Of a stretch of 64,000 bases of DNA, positions 62,569 to 64,000 are shown in pieces. A program made the translations under genes and the position numbers. This stretch comes from Kumtagia ephedrae. Lineage in GTDB: Bacteria > Pseudomonadota > Alphaproteobacteria > Rhizobiales > Rhizobiaceae. The stretch's first letter is position 1. Each line of letters starts with the position of its first letter. The stretch is from the NCBI RefSeq assembly GCF_003012745.1, contig NZ_PXYK01000012.1, forward strand, positions 1 to 64,000, in the 5' to 3' direction. Below the pieces are notes generated by a model. That model made no database searches and was not told where the DNA came from. It was given only the letters and a program-made list of their open reading frames with translations.

Positions 62569-64000
62569 ATGAAGGGTCTGTCCCGCGCGCAAAAGCTGAT
62601 CCCGGCGATCGCCGCCCTGTTGATGGCGGTAACGGCGGGCCAAGCCCAGGAATGGCAGACCACCTCATCGCTGACAGGCGAATCCAAATACGGCCAGGAT
62701 TTCAAGCACTACGACTACGTCAATCCCGACGCGCCCAAGGGCGGCACGCTGAACGCGACGGTGCTCGGCACCTTCGACAGCTTCAACCCCTTCATCGTTC
62801 GCGGCACGCCTGCGGCCGGCCTGGGTGCCGGCTTCGGTGGCGGCCTGCTTTACGACACGCTGATGGAGGATGCGACCGATGAACCGAATGTCGGCCATCC
62901 GCTGATTGCCGATGCCTTTAAATATCCGGACGACTACTCCTCCGCCACCTACAGGCTCGATCCGCGTGCCAAATGGCACGACGGCCAACCGATCACCGTC
63001 GAGGACGTGATCTGGTCGTTCAACGTGCTGAAGGCCAACAGCCCGATGTACAACCGCTACTATGAGAACGTGACCGAGGCCGTAGCGCTCAACGATCGCG
63101 AGGTCGAGTTCCGCTTCGACCAGAAGGGCAATCGGGAGCTGCCGAAAATCATCGGCCAGTTGGCTGTACTGCCCAAACACTGGTGGGAGGGCACGGACGC
63201 GAGCGGCAAGAAGCGCGACATCACCCAGCCGACGCTGGAGCCGCCGCTCGGTTCCTCCGCCTACAAGATCGCCAGCTTCAGGCCGGGCTCGGAGATCATC
63301 TGGGAGCGCGTCAAGGACTATTGGGGGCAGACGCTGCCGGTGAAGGTCGGCCGCGAGAACTTCGACAGACTGCGCTACGTCTATTTCCAGGATGACAACG
63401 CCATGTGGCAGGCCTTCACCAAGGGAGGCTTCGAAGACATCCAGATGGAGATGAGCTCACGGCGCTGGGCGACCTTCTACAACTTTCCGGCCTTCGAGGC
63501 CGGCGATGTGATCAAGAAGGAGTTCAAGGCGACGGCGCGCGCAAACATGCAAGGCTTTGCCATGAACATGCGCCGGCCGCTGTTCCAGGACCGCAAGGTC
63601 CGCGAGGCGCTGACCTATGCGTTCGATTTCGAGACGATGAACAGGACCGTCTTCTTCGGCTTCAACACCCGGGTCAACAGCTATTTCATCGGCAGCGAAC
63701 TGGCCTCCTCCGGCCTGCCACGAGGCAAGGAGCTCGAAATCCTGGAGCCGTTCAGGGACCAGCTTCCGCCCGAAATGTTCACCCAGGAGTTCAAGCTTCC
63801 CGTCTACGAGCAGCCGAAATCCCAACCCGGCGACCGGCCGCAGCCGACTCCCGCGAGTCAGCCCGAGCCCGAGCGCCAACACCTGCGGGATGTCGTCAGG
63901 CTGTTCGGCGAAGCCGGCTGGAAAATCCAGAACGGCCGCATGACGAATGAGAAGACCGGCGAGCCGTTCAAGTTCGAAATCCTCGGCAACAGCGAGACGG
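62569..64000 (+). CDS. Peptide ABC transporter substrate-binding protein (YejA-like), partial
   Basis: Family 5 extracellular solute-binding protein, cut by the window edge (477 residues visible, no stop). It has a signal peptide (residues 1-26, ending GQAQE), then HYDYVNPDAPKGGTLNATVLGTFDSFNPF, typical of YejA-type oligopeptide or microcin C importers, and WHDGQPITVEDVIWSFNVLK. ATG 62569 follows CAGGAGG. Membrane components are expected beyond the edge. Confidence 0.9.
   Translation, partial: MKGLSRAQKLIPAIAALLMAVTAGQAQEWQTTSSLTGESKYGQDFKHYDYVNPDAPKGGTLNATVLGTFDSFNPFIVRGTPAAGLGAGFGGGLLYDTLMEDATDEPNVGHPLIADAFKYPDDYSSATYRLDPRAKWHDGQPITVEDVIWSFNVLKANSPMYNRYYENVTEAVALNDREVEFRFDQKGNRELPKIIGQLAVLPKHWWEGTDASGKKRDITQPTLEPPLGSSAYKIASFRPGSEIIWERVKDYWGQTLPVKVGRENFDRLRYVYFQDDNAMWQAFTKGGFEDIQMEMSSRRWATFYNFPAFEAGDVIKKEFKATARANMQGFAMNMRRPLFQDRKVREALTYAFDFETMNRTVFFGFNTRVNSYFIGSELASSGLPRGKELEILEPFRDQLPPEMFTQEFKLPVYEQPKSQPGDRPQPTPASQPEPERQHLRDVVRLFGEAGWKIQNGRMTNEKTGEPFKFEILGNSET

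Overview
The window is a GC-rich chromosomal segment from an alphaproteobacterium of the Rhizobiales (Hyphomicrobiales), most likely Phyllobacteriaceae (Mesorhizobium-like). Evidence is the gene content and order typical of that group: a 96-nt 4.5S RNA gene just ahead of dnaX-ybaB-recR, glnD followed by murJ, kdsB-pheA divergent from a membrane-anchored cytochrome c, a Ctp/Tad pilus locus, and intergenic palindromic repeats of the type scattered through rhizobial genomes. Both window ends are arbitrary; the last gene, a peptide-binding protein, runs off the right edge. No tRNA, 16S/23S rRNA, CRISPR array, prophage or insertion sequence was seen.

Layout. 1-8.5 kb: prfC, a HigBA toxin-antitoxin pair, an M23 peptidase, a HAD nucleotidase coupled to a DUF817 membrane protein, a LOG-family protein, dapD, and two small membrane proteins. 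8.5-12.3 kb: a tetR-hlyD-ABC ATPase-permease efflux operon behind a perfect 24-bp palindrome. 12.4-18.4 kb: a YiiX-like papain-fold hydrolase, a CHASE4-like/GGDEF/EAL protein whose EAL domain looks degenerate, and a PAP2 phosphatase divergent from a Tat-exported PhoX phosphatase with a Pho box between them. 18.4-21.3 kb: two small drug-transporter-like membrane proteins, an SDR lacking the Tyr-Lys pair, a coiled-coil protein, and an orphan. 21.5-26 kb: ffs, dnaX, ybaB, a SleB-type wall hydrolase, recR. 26-32.3 kb: a hairpin repeat, an MltB-type transglycosylase, a GNAT enzyme, two luciferase-like flavin monooxygenases, an AI-2E-type permease, and an orphan of lower GC. 32.4-40 kb: glnD, a repeat block, murJ, an NlpC/P60 hydrolase coupled to a MarR regulator, and an M17 aminopeptidase.

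40-56 kb is dominated by the Tad (Flp) pilus: tadD stands apart at 40.3 kb on the plus strand. The minus strand carries flp-cpaA-cpaB-cpaC-cpaD-cpaE-cpaF-tadB-tadC, and downstream on the same strand lie a family-2 glycosyltransferase, a cytochrome P450 and a methyltransferase. A CpaC-N-like protein and two TadE-type pseudopilins are divergent from flp. 56-64 kb: a large RTX calcium-binding protein, an AT-rich intergenic island, a HIT protein, nudC, a Dabb protein, pheA, kdsB, cytochrome c and the partial peptide-binding protein.

The most interesting non-coding signals are a candidate small RNA carrying a CCTCCTCCC anti-Shine-Dalgarno motif plus an intrinsic terminator (about 40.09-40.14 kb), two intergenic regions with facing heptanucleotide arrays that supply gene stop codons, long inverted repeats at 26.1 and 35.3 kb, a Pho box, a TetR palindrome, and a palindrome that contains the stop codons of two convergent genes. 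No clear new defence or mobile system was found. The best candidates for undescribed biology are the glycosyltransferase-P450-methyltransferase cassette and the low-GC orphan with a possible His/Cys dyad.
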